Assembly: GCA_930367205.1 (NCBI GenBank)
Contig: OV884014.1
Span: forward strand, 107,552,638-107,616,637
Origin: Acanthosoma haemorrhoidale
Lineage: Eukaryota > Arthropoda > Insecta > Hemiptera > Acanthosomatidae
Direction: 5' to 3'
DNA: 64,000 nt
Under the pieces are notes generated by a model. That model ran no database searches. It had not been told where the DNA came from and saw only the letters and a list, made by a program, of their open reading frames with translations. The first letter of the stretch is position 1; each line of letters begins with the position of its first letter. The translations under genes were made by a program, and so were the position numbers. Below, one piece after another: positions 1 through 12,200 of this stretch.

Positions 1-272
1 TTAGTAAGAAAGGCAACATGGATGAAACATCGATTTTCCGGCAAAGTGAAACACATATATTAATTTATTAAAAAAAAAAAAAAAATTCAATACTAAAAAT
101 GATCGATGAACCCAGTTCTAATCAGCTTCGTCGATCCCATGTACGTAATGACCAACTTCGACATCCTGGTCCCGACGATATGTTTGAAAAAATAAATAAA
201 CCTTGTTAATCTGTTCTTATCAGCTTAATTAATCTCTGGTGGTCCAGAAGATTAAACTGATTTTTTGACGTT

Positions 273-389
273 TGCAGTACTTCCGGGAACGGCCCATATA
301 CCACACATATTAAACTCATTAATTGGTTGATTAAATTAATTAATTAATTCCTGGTTTAATTTATATGAGCCGTTCCTGGAAGTACTGCA
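273..389. repeat. Short inverted-repeat element (MITE-like)
   Basis: Two arms of about 28 bases, each beginning TGCAGTACTTCC at its outer end, face each other around a roughly 60-base AT-rich centre. The arms differ at only a few positions. This looks like a foldback miniature element lying just upstream of the OLA1 terminal exon, presumably in its last intron. No target duplication could be settled. Confidence 0.55.
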
Positions 390-1045
390 GTACCGGGTCA
401 ACCCGCGGCAGAGGTGGAGCAAGCCCTTAGCACTCCGTCATTACCCCAAAAAAAATTTGATAGAGCTTGACCTCCACCACTTATGAAATATTCTAAGGCC
501 AAAAAAGAAATAAGACCTTAAATAATTGTAAGTAAAAAATATTTCATATTATTGTTAAGATTAATAACAAACTTGAGTTTGTTATACAAATTCAAAATAC
601 GTTACATAAACAATAAATTGGTACATTCAAAAACAATAATACCCACAAAAGCTATTTGTATAAAATAAATAGTTTTTCTATTTAAAGCAGTTTAAGTTCG
701 ATAATGTACCATTTTCTGGTGGTTGTTTTTATAAATGGCAAACTAAGCAGACTAGTACTTAAGTGCCACCTACTTACTAATTACAAATGCTTGCAACATG
801 TGATTATTCAGTATCCCGAGCTATCTCCTACTAAACATGTCCTCCCGAATACCTCATCTGTTCTCGATTGAGATCTACCCTGAATGATTTATGCTACCTT
901 CTATGTATTTAAACAGAACAAAGATCTTTTAAACACCAGTTTCAAATAAAATAAAATTTGTTCTATTCTCAATTAAAAATTACTATATAAAGTATTATAA
1001 CATTAACATCAATAAAGGAATGAATTATTACATTTTTGATTTCAG

Positions 1046-1156
1046 GGTGCTGGTAAGTACAGGCAGCAAGGGCGCAATTATGTCGTTGACGACGGAGACA
1101 TTATATTCTTCAAGTTCAATGCTGGTGCTGGTCTCAAAGATCCTAAAAAGAAGTGA
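1046..1156 (+). CDS. OLA1: OLA1, Obg-like ATPase 1, last coding exon
   Basis: The exon follows a TTTCAG acceptor and encodes 36 residues ending in a TGA. The peptide [20 protein letters not shown] followed by KFN and a terminal PKKK is the C-terminal TGS-domain end of OLA1 (YchF family), a cytosolic ATPase of the Obg GTPase superfamily linked to ribosomes, translation control and stress responses. Only the end of the gene is here; the nucleotide-binding domain lies left of the window. The exon opens in phase 0. The short GAGLKD stretch before the Lys-rich tail is where the family normally varies. Identification is strong because this tail is nearly invariant in animals. Confidence 0.9.
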   Translation, partial: GAGKYRQQGRNYVVDDGDIIFFKFNAGAGLKDPKKK

Positions 1157-1293
1157 AAATTTTGATTCCATTTTGAAACCGTTTCTATAATTTGTTTTCT
1201 GTGAAAACATTCTTCAAAGTGAACTGCTTTCATTTGTTTTTTTTTTGTTGTTTTTTTCAGTTTAAAATAGCTTTTCTTCTCTTGCTAACTGTA

Positions 1294-1299
1294 AATAAA
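1294..1299 (+). terminator. Polyadenylation signal for OLA1
   Basis: A canonical AATAAA lies about 140 bases after the OLA1 stop codon, in a T-rich and AT-rich 3' UTR. It is the first perfect signal downstream. Confidence 0.55.
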
Positions 1300-3955
1300 T
1301 AATTAATTGTAAATTATTCCATTAAGTTTCATTTTATTTTTAAATTGACTTGTAAATATGTCTTTTATTGCATTTATATTTATATGACAATTACAAATAC
1401 ATTTTTCACAGTTTTTTGTTTTTATTTTTTTTAATCCATTCTTTATTGTAAAACTGTGAATTGGATGTTAATGGGATTAGGATTGGGTGATTAAAAAGAC
1501 AAAACATTATTGGTAACCATAAATATCTATAGTTCTATAGCAGTACCTTCCTTAATACTTAACGCAAATTTCTTATCACCTCAAGGATTCATATTTTCTT
1601 GTTTACGTATGAAAAAGTAAAACAATGAAATCTATGTCTAATTGCAATCCTTCACGCTGTAAATGGTTTTTTTACAGTTGCGAAAACAATTTTAATGACT
1701 ACGTAATTATAGTCCACAAAAGCCCGACATCATATTACTTATTTATTAGGGCATTGAAATATTTTATTTTCTACTCAACTCAAAACTATAGATATTTAGT
1801 TTTTTATTTCTAATTAATTAATTATCATGGCCCTGGTTTTATTTTTAACATTGGAACTACCATACAAAATATGATGCTTTTAAAAAAAAAAATTGATTAA
1901 AAGTTGCTAACACGTTTTATTAAAGAAATGTAGAAGCACGGATTGAGTTAATATGTCAAGGACAATCAAAGATATGATGGAAATATGTGAATTAATGTAC
2001 TTAAATAAGTTATAAACTATATACTCAGTTTAACGAAATTTTTGTATTAACATGAATCGCTGAGGTACCCTAAAGCTTAGTTCCCACTTGGACTCAATGT
2101 TGCGGGGCTACACTGCTACGATTCAGACACATGTTCCGCTGTGGACTAGGCTTTAGACATACGGGTGTAAACTACAGTTTATGGGTTTTTAAAAACCCTA
2201 AAAAATGAAATAAAAATTATATCAGAATATAGCTTAATAATATATTAAACTGAAAGTTATTGTATGCTGAGGATTTAATTAATATGATAAGTTACTAGCA
2301 ATAAAATAATTGCATGTAGGTAATACATACAACTGAAGATAATTTCTCTAGACAGGTATGTTATTTACCCTTCAGTGGTTTGGGGTCCTAGATGATGTTT
2401 AATCTAGGCAATGAATAGTTTGGAGGTTTTGTTTACTATAATTCAACTACCCCATTACAAAGAGTCCACTTAGAATTGAAAATTCCTAACTTTTTTTGGT
2501 TTTATCAAAATCAGAAACACTTAAATTCTCGCCCATCTGCTTGTCTTTGTGAGTCTTCTGCTCAAGTTAGAGAAATGATTTGCATAGAGGTCCCATCTGA
2601 TATTGATTGCAATGCAGCCATCGCCCTAAAACAAAATTAAAAGTCGTCAATTAATAACTAAGTATTAAACAAATATATTTTTCAATACATTTTGAGTATG
2701 GGATGAAATTGAACATTTTGACATCCTGATCATGAATATGTAATTTCTGTTTTGTTTTTTAAAGTTATAACCCCAAAATGCCATTAATAAAACCGTCATT
2801 AACATGTTGGCCACTTCCAGTGATTTTCTTAGAGCCATAATATTTTGCATGGTAGTTCCATTTGATTTTTGGTGAAAATAATGAAGGCTCATAAATTAGT
2901 TGCTTTGTTTTAAAAAATAATTTTGTTTCTACCACATTGAGTTGGGTATCAAATTATCACAACATCCTAATTAATAAGATGGTTGGGACTTCAGTGAAAT
3001 ATAATTACAGAAAGTTATAAAATTGTTTTGCCATCTGTAACGGAACCTTAATTTTTGTTATGCATCATGCATGACTTGATATTTTTAAATTATTTATGCC
3101 TTCATGCACTCCCGTTTAGTGCTGAAATGTGGGCTACCCTATCAGGAGTCACATGTTAGTGAAAGTAATTTTTTCTCTCATCTTTATGATGTCGCCTAAA
3201 CTGTTGTTGCGAACTCAGCAATCATATGAGGGCTCCTGAATTGATTGTTTGTTTTTAAAGCAAGTTTTAAGAAACACCAAGGCCCACCTTGGTTATATTA
3301 AGTTGTAGTACAGAATCGTGTTGAGCTCAATGTCCGACCAACCTCCTCGATTATCACTTTTAAACGGACTAATTATTAAAAATAAAACTTGAATAGGGAT
3401 AGCAGACTGCACACTAAAAGTAGATAAAACATGCAGCTGTGAATTTTCTATTACCCTGGTCCTGTTATGGGTTAGGTGTTCGGTTTCTTTGGGGTAAGCC
3501 CTCATAGATCCCCCAAAATTCTGGGAAAAAAATAATAAAATGTATTGTATTGTCAATATTAGTGATTAAAAATGAGAGGTTCTGCTCTGTCTGTCACATA
3601 TTTCCGTTTGCAAAATATTTCACTCGTGCCAGGGCATTTCATGTGATGGGTCCTGGAAAAAAATATTGAAATGCTTATAATTGAGCATTTTTAAATTATC
3701 ATTTCTTTGATCATTCATTATATGGATAAAATCAGGAAACTATTTGCTCCATTTATAATAAATTTAAAGGGGATAGTATACTCTAAATGGTACGTTTTAT
3801 AATGACAAAAAAAAAATAATCAATTTCTCCCAATTTTTTTTCTGGGCTTTACAAGGGCAAATAAATGAAACACCTGTGGACACATATGACATATTTTCAA
3901 CCTAGTAAAAAAATTAAATCGATGGATTGAAGAGGTTGGACCGATCAAAGGTTGT
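1300..3955. other. Intergenic stretch with no recognised gene
   Basis: AT-rich DNA between the OLA1 3' end and the first SINE. The open frames here are short, lack recognisable motifs and have no convincing splice partners. I see no gene in it. Confidence 0.5.
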
Positions 3956-3959
3956 TGTT

Positions 3960-4190
3960 ACCATAGTTGGTAGGTGGCAATGAGATAGTTGTGTGGTTAG
4001 CACTAAGTGTTACATATCAGCCTTAAATTCTTAATTGGATTCGCTAATTCTTTATTGAACTAGCTCATTTATCCTCAGGAAGCTGAGTCAACTACAAACA
4101 AAAAATCCTAGGGTGAGTCGGGGATTAAAACCAGCTCTCCTCAGTTGGAAGTTAGCACCTTATTCACTAGACTAGGGGGACAGTCTACTT
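3960..4190 (-). repeat. tRNA-derived SINE, family A, copy 1
   Basis: Read on the minus strand, a tRNA-like head starts near 4190 with an A-box-like stretch (TAGTCTAGTG...GGTGCTAAC) and a B box GGTTTTAATCCC near 4120-4131. A body containing CTGAGGATAAATGAG follows. The copy at 49095-49295 has the same head, body and order, so this is a dispersed family rather than a real tRNA gene. Confidence 0.6.
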
Positions 4191-4760
4191 TGTATCAAAG
4201 CAAAACGTTTAATTGAAACCCTTGATGGATCACAGGAAACTCCTCCTAAAAGTATAAATGCTAAATTATAATAAGACCACGCGAATATCATTACTTTCGG
4301 TTCTTTTCTTGTTTTTGTTTTCTTTCCTCTGTCCACGCGACTCCCTTTTTCGATTTTTTCTTTCCCACAAGAACCTTGATTTCTTTTCCTATATCCTTCT
4401 CCGTCCTGACAATCCTGGTCCGTTATTCCTAGTCTTTCCGTTTCTTCCTTCATCTGCTTGGTGTATCCCCTTGAGCTTTGTATCCTCGGATTTTCTGGAA
4501 TATTTCCTTGTTTAGTCTTTCCGGGGCCATTCTTACCATATGTCCGTGGAATTTCAGTCTCCTGATCCTTGTGTCCGTTTCTAAGTCTTTTGTGTCTTTG
4601 TAGATTTCTTGGTTGGATCTTACCCTGTCTCCTTCTTGTGTCTTTTTGGGGCCGTAGATCCTTCTAAGGATTCTTCGTTCTATTCTCAGTAGTTTTTCTA
4701 GACTGGGGAGGCATGATGTTTCCGTCCCACATAATATTGCCGGTTTAACGACTATGTTTT
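4172..4760 (-). pseudogene. Non-LTR retrotransposon (LINE) ORF2 C-terminus, remnant
   Basis: The minus strand reads through a typical C-terminal region of a non-LTR reverse transcriptase: a CGTE-like segment, then LRIERRILRRIYGP, an EIY segment, RRLKFHGHMVRM and an ERLNKEIF stretch, and a very basic Lys/Arg/Glu tail. The block ERR-LRRI-G ... RR-L-F-GH--RM is diagnostic of the region after the RT domain in animal LINEs. The upstream RT and endonuclease are absent, so this is a 5'-truncated dead copy. It overlaps the SINE-A copy at its 3' side. Confidence 0.75.
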
Positions 4761-6214
4761 TTTATTCTTTATTATTATAATTTATTATTATTTTTATTAA
4801 ATCTCCCCCCCCAAAAAAAAAATCATGGCTAGTCTGCAGAATTAATCTTTAGTGCTGATGTGGTATGCATCCATTCCAGAACTAGATTTCTAGCTTTGAT
4901 GTTGAACTTTTCTCAAAGACCCCATTTAAATCTGGAAGTGAAGTGAAAAAATATGCGTGGTTTTTTTTTATTCCTCAAATATTTTTTAGTTTTAACCTTG
5001 AGAAAATGACTTGATACAATTACAAATATGTATGATGATTTTAAAAAATGTATTTCTAGTCTAGGCACCTTGCTATACTTATAATTTTAAACTGGATATA
5101 ATATAACTGGCTAATTTTAAACTTCATGAAAATAATTTTACATATTTAAATGTAATACCCTAGTAGAGCGTTCTTACTGTACTTGAGTTTTGTATTATAA
5201 TTACTTTGAATTTTGTATAGTATAAAAAAAAATGTAGGTCAATGGTTGCTAAACAAATAGCAAATGAAATGTTCAAGGACAATTTGATATGAACGTTTTG
5301 AGTTGGATATTATACAAGAACAGTGAATTTTATTTTACTTCCTTGAACTGAGAAGGGTGTGGCTCCCAATAGGATAGTGAACCTCTCCTGTCATTATTGG
5401 CAGTACACGAAGGCGAAAATAAATTATTTAAAGTAGCTTTATATTAGTTTATATTTAAAGTCCTAGTCTTTATGTAAGTTCTAGAAGGTTCGAGGCCATT
5501 GACGAGGTCGAGGTCAGGTGTGTTCTTATCACATTCGGCGCTGACGTGGGCTTTGTAAACATCAACACACAGTGGCAAAACAATTGTATAGTGAATCAAT
5601 TAACTATTCAAGACAATTTAGTTGTTTAAAGCAAATATATATTTCACAAAGGCTGCATTTAATATTTCTAATTTAAAACTCTGTTGATATGCAGCCAAAC
5701 AATAAACATGTGTAATATAATACGAAATAACATCAAAAGTTATCTTTAATATCTTGAATGTATTTATATGTAATAAAAAGCTAGTCTTTCCAAATAATCA
5801 CAGTTGGCTGATAAGGTGAAGTTTAACGTTTATTTACAGACAAAGATGTAAACATGAGATTGTCTTATCAGCCTTCTATTTACGTCGGTTTAGGTTGGCC
5901 AATCTGGTAAACATTAAATAACTAGGTGGAAAATTAAACTCAATTGACCGAATTCTGCGCAATATCTTCTCTCTCTTCAGTTAGCTGTACGTTCGGCACT
6001 AAAACAACACTGGTAACGTTAATTCTTTCCTTTAATAATAATTGTTTAAGGGAGGATTCCTGTGGATTCAATAAAACCATCCTAACTAATTATCAATACC
6101 GGTTCAAAAGCCGCCTAGCAACTGCGAATCAAGTCCACTTCCTATTTGCCAGCATTCATCATCGGCTCATTTATAGGAGAGCTAGTTATTCACTTCCAGC
6201 AATAGTAGTTAAGT
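4761..6214. promoter_or_regulatory. Intergenic DNA and 5' region of kintoun
   Basis: About 1.4 kb of AT-rich DNA leading to the kintoun ATG. No clear TATA box or Inr could be assigned. An open frame runs through roughly 5944-6228 and overlaps the kintoun start, but it has no ATG at its head and no recognisable motif, so I treat it as 5' UTR or promoter sequence. Confidence 0.3.
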
Positions 6215-9200
6215 ATGTCAAAGTTTGAGAAACAGGCTTTTGAAAACATAGACATTACCAAGACCGAACTAAAAAACTTTAGCGAGGCCTTGAAACAAGA
6301 TGAATTTCGTAAATTGCTTGGTGACTACTTTGATGAAGTTACTGACCCGAAAAACAGGGCTTTGTATGAACGGGATATGATACAGCTTGAAAAAGAAAGA
6401 GGTGTTGATATCACATTTGTTCATCCGAAACCAGGCTATGTTATCAAGACTAGCTGTGATGGAGAGAGGGAAGCTTTCATAAATATATGTTCGAATGATT
6501 TGATCAGTAGACCTATACCCACTACAACAGAGCGCAAGGGACAAGTAGGTACAAACTGGACTGTCCCTCACCTCCTAGTGCCGCCAAAAATTGATATGGA
6601 CAAAGATCAGCAACAATCTATCATTTTTGATGTCATATTCCATCCAGAAACGCTTGAATTTGTAAGAAGATCTGATGATTTCAGGAAGTTGGTTAACGAT
6701 ACAGCTTTAACTGGTATAGAAGATGCATTTGACACTAAATTAGATAGAAACAATATAACATATCCAAAAATAGATTTTAAGGGTCCTCAAACTGCATCAG
6801 TAATAAGGAAACAGTGTGAAGATACAACTACTTCAGAGTCTTCAGAGCTCCCACTAGATATTCCTAACTATCCTTTTGCACCTTTAAAGAAAGATGATAA
6901 TCCACGAGTTACGAAACCTCGCAAAAGTGTGGCAAAAGGATCGACTTACACCAGCCCTAAGTATGTAATAAAGCAGAGAAAGGGAGTGGACTACCATGAA
7001 TGTTCTAACGCACTTGATTCTAAGGTGAATGCAGCTACTCCTTCTGAGCTTGTAGTGGAAATTGATCTCCCCTTGCTGAGTTCTACTGAGGATGCCAAGC
7101 TGGATGTCTGTGAACGCAGTCTTTCCCTTGTCAGTGAAAAACCTTCTAAGTACAAGTTAAACTTATCACTTCCTTATGCTGTTGATGAATCCAATGGATC
7201 CGCTCGTTTTGATAAGAGGAAAAAAGTGCTTGTTGTTACTTTGCCTGTATTCCAGAAAAAATTTGAGGCAAATTTGTTCAATCGGGATGACTCTGGAATC
7301 GAAAGTGACCAGAATCAGAATCGTTCATCGAGTGATGAAGATCTTAGTCGTCTTGCAGTTGAAGTGATGAGTGTTTGTGATATTAGTGAACAGCAATGTG
7401 ATAAAGAAGCCATCGATTTTAGGACTAGTGCAGAAGTTGTCTCCCAATTTCTCTCAGAAGATGTCCATTATACATACCCTAGTTATTCACTTTGTAATGA
7501 AAGTAAACATTTTTCAATTAAGCTAGATGTTAAAAATGTAGAGCCGTCAACAGTATGCCATCAATTTGTATTTGAAGGAACAGGTGTTCATTTTAAATTT
7601 TCTTCATTGGGGTCTGGGTTTTTCCCTATCCATTATGCTTATTGTATTAAATTCCCTAAAGCTGTTATCAATCCTTCAACTTTAAAAGTAGATGTTTGGG
7701 ATAACAACTTATTAATCAATTTAGATCTAATTTCATGCGAAGGGGATTTATTGACTTCATATTGTTCAGGCCCCAGTCTAGATAATTTGGAAGAAGTAAC
7801 TCTGAAGAGCGCTGTTTGGTTCAAGAATGTCAATCTCACTGACAAGGTATTTGACTTGAATTTATAAATCAAAAATATATATTTTGTTCTTGTCTTCAAT
7901 TATTTTTTAAATTAGTCTTAAAATATTTGTATATATATTTATAAGATTTTACTTATTTATTTAGTTTTACCCCTTTAGATTTGACAACCTAATGAATGAC
8001 CCATTTTAAGCTCTCAACATATATGACCTTTCTGCCTTATCAATCAATCATCTTGCAAAGCTTCTACAGCTGATTCATTCTTGGTGCATTAATATTACAC
8101 GGTAATCTTTTTACATCTTCAGATGCTTCCATTTCTAAAGGTGTCCCAGAATTAACGCAAGATTTGATTTAAATAGAAAACCCAGTTTTTAGTATTTTTG
8201 TTATTATTTTATTATTGAATTTTAAAGTAAATAAAATAGGGTTATTTATGGAATAACACATCGGGCAAATGGCCTCCACGACTTTGCTGGCACATACGCA
8301 CTCTTGTCAAAATTTTCCATGACCATTTGGCATAAATGTGGTTGAATTTTCTCTTTTAATGCACGGGTGGATGTGGGCTTGTTTATATCAACCTTTGACT
8401 TCAAATAACCCCATAAAAAGAAATCTAAAGGTGTTAAATCACACAATCTAGGGGACCAATTCTGATCACCAAAACGAGAGAGTAGACCTGGAAATGTCTC
8501 GTGCAGTATTTGAATTGTTTCATGGGCTGTACGGCATGTGGCACCATCTTTTTGAAACCACATATTGGCCACATTAATATCATCCAGTTTCGGCACAAAG
8601 AACTGTGTTTACGACGCCGAATTGATGTTCTTGGATTTTTAACAACACTCTCAGGCACTGCTTCGATATTGACATTTGAACGGCTTGTTTTTGGACGACC
8701 AGTGTGTTTAGTGTCTCCAACTGATCTTGTCTCCCTAAATTTTTCAATTAATCTCTTATCAGTTGATGAAGTCAAAACACTATTCCGACCATATTTTGTA
8801 TGAAATTTTCGAACTGCGACCGCCAAACTTTCATTATTTTATAGATAATGTTCAACAATAAAGACACGTTGTTCTATCGTGTAACGCACCATTTTTACTA
8901 ACCCTAAACCATCAGCTGTCAAATTGTTTTTTTTTAGGGTTGCCAGAACTTTACTGCACAAATGGCGGCAAATTCAAATCTTGCCTTAATTCTGGGACAC
9001 CCTTTATAATTGTCTTCAGTTTGCTTGAAACCCCCAGAACAACAGCCCAATCTACAGTTTCTTCTAGCAATAAATCTCATAGCCAGTACAATTTTTTGGT
9101 GATTAATAAGATTCTTAATACTTTTACAATATCTGTACAATGGCTTTATTTATAGCAGGTTTTTCACATAGTGGAGGGTTTTTTTCATTCCATTAATATC

Positions 9201-12200
9201 TGATAATAATCCATCTTCTTTAAGTACCTGTTTTTAACATTTCCATCATTTGAACAAAATAATATTCTTTCATCAACCTGAGATGATTCTCAACAAATCA
9301 ATTCACTCATCGATGGCCAACTACAAACTGACGCAACTATTCCACACTACCTTTGTACTGTTATGTTATCATCTTCATTTATCGTTTTCAGATCTTGCTT
9401 GGTAATTAAATCTATTTACCTTTTAACAGGCATCAATATTAAAAAAGAACAAGTATTGCCAGTTCTGATTTATTATTAACAACTTGAAAATTCTTATCAT
9501 CATTGCGGTGAAGGCCAGAGTATTAACCTCAGCACATGGCTCTAGAATGACAAATTTCCTCTAAATCAGTGATAGCCAATGCTGGAGGCCCTGTTACCTC
9601 TGGACAACTTTTTCTCGGAGGGTAAGGTAGGGATTAGTAAGGATGGAGTCAAGGTGGTTGGATATGACCAGGCTATAGACACGATTCCCTCTTTAGAGGT
9701 AGGGAAAGGAAGAGATCGCGTGGGAAGGGTCTTTAAGTCCCTGAAGAAGTGGAAAGTTTGAGTCAAAATGTAAAAGAAAAAGTATTGCATTTATTATAAA
9801 TAAGGAATTTAGCTAATAATAAAGAATTGACTTATATTTATGATGTTTTTACAATAACTATAAAATCTTCATACATATGTAATGTGTTTTATTTTAAGTT
9901 CTAGTCATTTTTATTTGTATGTTATTATTATTATTATAACTCTTTACAAAACAACCTATATTTATTTCCAACTGCCGTTTGTTCTGTTCCTTATAAAATG
10001 CCATTTATTTATGTGTGTTGAATCGGCAAGGTTGCCTTGCAAGTTACTGCACACACTGAAACAATGCGAGTTAGATTTTCTTCTGCTTAACCTATGTTTA
10101 GAAAAAATTGGCATCTTTTCTTGGATAATTAGGAAACAGCAAATATGGACAAAAATTGAAAAAAACAGAATTTTAAGTCTTGAATAACTTAACAAAATGA
10201 TAATGACCCAACTTTTATTTCTACATTTAAGTTCGTTTTTTTTCTTGTTATTTTATTTCAACCAAATATTTGAAATGCTGTGAATATACCTTTAAAATTT
10301 CAGATCAATGAAACCATTTTTATCATGTAACATTTACACATACTGTCCCTGAATAAAAGTGAAGCCTCTACTTTTGTGCTGGGCAAATAGTCATTATGCT
10401 GTATATCTCTTGATATTCCTACAATTTCTTAGCCTTCTTTCCGTTTACATGTATTATCAAAACTAACATTTAGTAAATAATGGTTGTAAGTTAATTTAGG
10501 TCTCTTTAAATGAAAAGTCTAATATCTAATGAGAAAAAGAATGCCAAGGCAACCAAACATCAGATCAACCAGTTGTATGTTTATCCGTTGTTATGGTTAC
10601 CAATGATGGCATTGAAAGTACGAAATTTATAATGAAAGTATTGATTGAACAGGTAGAGAACAGCTTAAAGAGGAGAGACGAGGGAGGTCAGAGCAACGTT
10701 GACCAGATATGTCACAGAGTCTCAGAGGTAGACCTCAACACAGATCTCACCAAGCCAGTTAGGGCCAACAAAGAAGGCAATGAACTGAAGGCGCGCAGGG
10801 GCTCCGAGTCAAACCTACGTCCAGCACCTGTAATTATCTTTTATTACACCCGTATTCTATTGAAAGTGTATATTTGTAATTAATGGGCATTTACCTTGGG
10901 GTTTGTTTAGGTGCAAATTATATTTAATTATTAGGACTGCAGTACCAATCATCTTGAACAAACTCTAGCCAAACCTTCAACAACTGATTTTCTGGACTTT
11001 TATTTTTTAACAACTGCCAACTGTTTCCTCAACAGCTAACTAAGATTGCCTCACTTCCTTCCTTCAACCATCCACTATATCCATGGCCTAGAGTGTGAAT
11101 CTTTTCACAGGCAACATGATCACTTTTTCAAGGTCCTATTAATTTTTCAAATCTTGTGTGCTGTAGTGGCTCTATCTGTTGGTTAAAACACATATTCTCT
11201 TATCTATTTAAACCAAGGTTCGCTGCTAAGTATACATTTTCACTATTTTTAACTTAATTTAACATAAAACATTTGGGCTACATTTTAAATAATCAAAGCA
11301 AAAAATGGATTAACATTCAACTATTTAAAAATAGAATCATATTAGAAAGATCAGAGTCGTTCGACTAATGTATTGTTGACATTTCAGTTGGCTTTTGTTA
11401 TTTCAGTTTATAATATTTAATTGTATACTTGCTTAGGTATTTGCTCGTAGAAGCATACTCAAGAGCAGTCGTAGTCTAAGCGAGTCTAACACTGATGAGT
11501 ATACCATCTGGTCTTCCATTGACTCATCGGATAATCAAGATGAATCCCTCACGAGCTCGTCTGTTAAAAAAACTGTGCGTTTCTCAGAGGTCATATCAAA
11601 AAAAGTGTTCAGGTAATCAATATATATATATTAATCTCTTCAATATTGATCTGAAATATTAAAGACATATTCAACAATTAACAAGGCTACACTGTGTATA
11701 TATTTGTGAAGAACTCAAAAACAGTGTAATGTTATTTTTAAGAAGTGATTTGAAAGAAGGATTGTTTTATTCTATAAAATATTGAATAATGTAAAATAAA
11801 TTATAAAAAGTTTGAATCCAAAACAAGTGAATGTAAAGTAACAGCAGGAAGTATGCGAGTAATTGAAACAGCTAAGAGGAAGTCTGGGACTGCAGTTTTT
11901 TGTAGTTACTTGTGAGGGCAGTTGTTTAGAGATGCTGTAAATGAGAGGTTGCCAGTTATGGAATTGTTTTGAGAAGAGAGGTGTTGATGATAATTCCAGT
12001 TCCAGTTTGCGGATGGTCAAACATGTGTAACTTGAGGGCCCTTACACTTCATATTTCTACATATAACCTCGTACCTCCTTTCTTCATGTTCGTTACCTTA
12101 TAGCATCTCATGCCATCACATTTGCAAGTTGGCGGTGTCCATTGAAGCAGCATTGTATTTGGAGCATCGGGATCACAAAACTCAATACTTGGATGAAGCA

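Noticed and set aside
5944..6228. 94-codon forward frame overlapping the kintoun start
   Set aside because: It begins at TTG rather than ATG, has no motif, and lies in the presumed 5' UTR/promoter.
6269..6571. 100-codon antisense frame inside kintoun exon 1
   Set aside because: Shadow of a strongly supported coding exon on the other strand.
7176..7367. 63-codon frame in a second frame of kintoun
   Set aside because: Overlaps the real frame and shows no domain.
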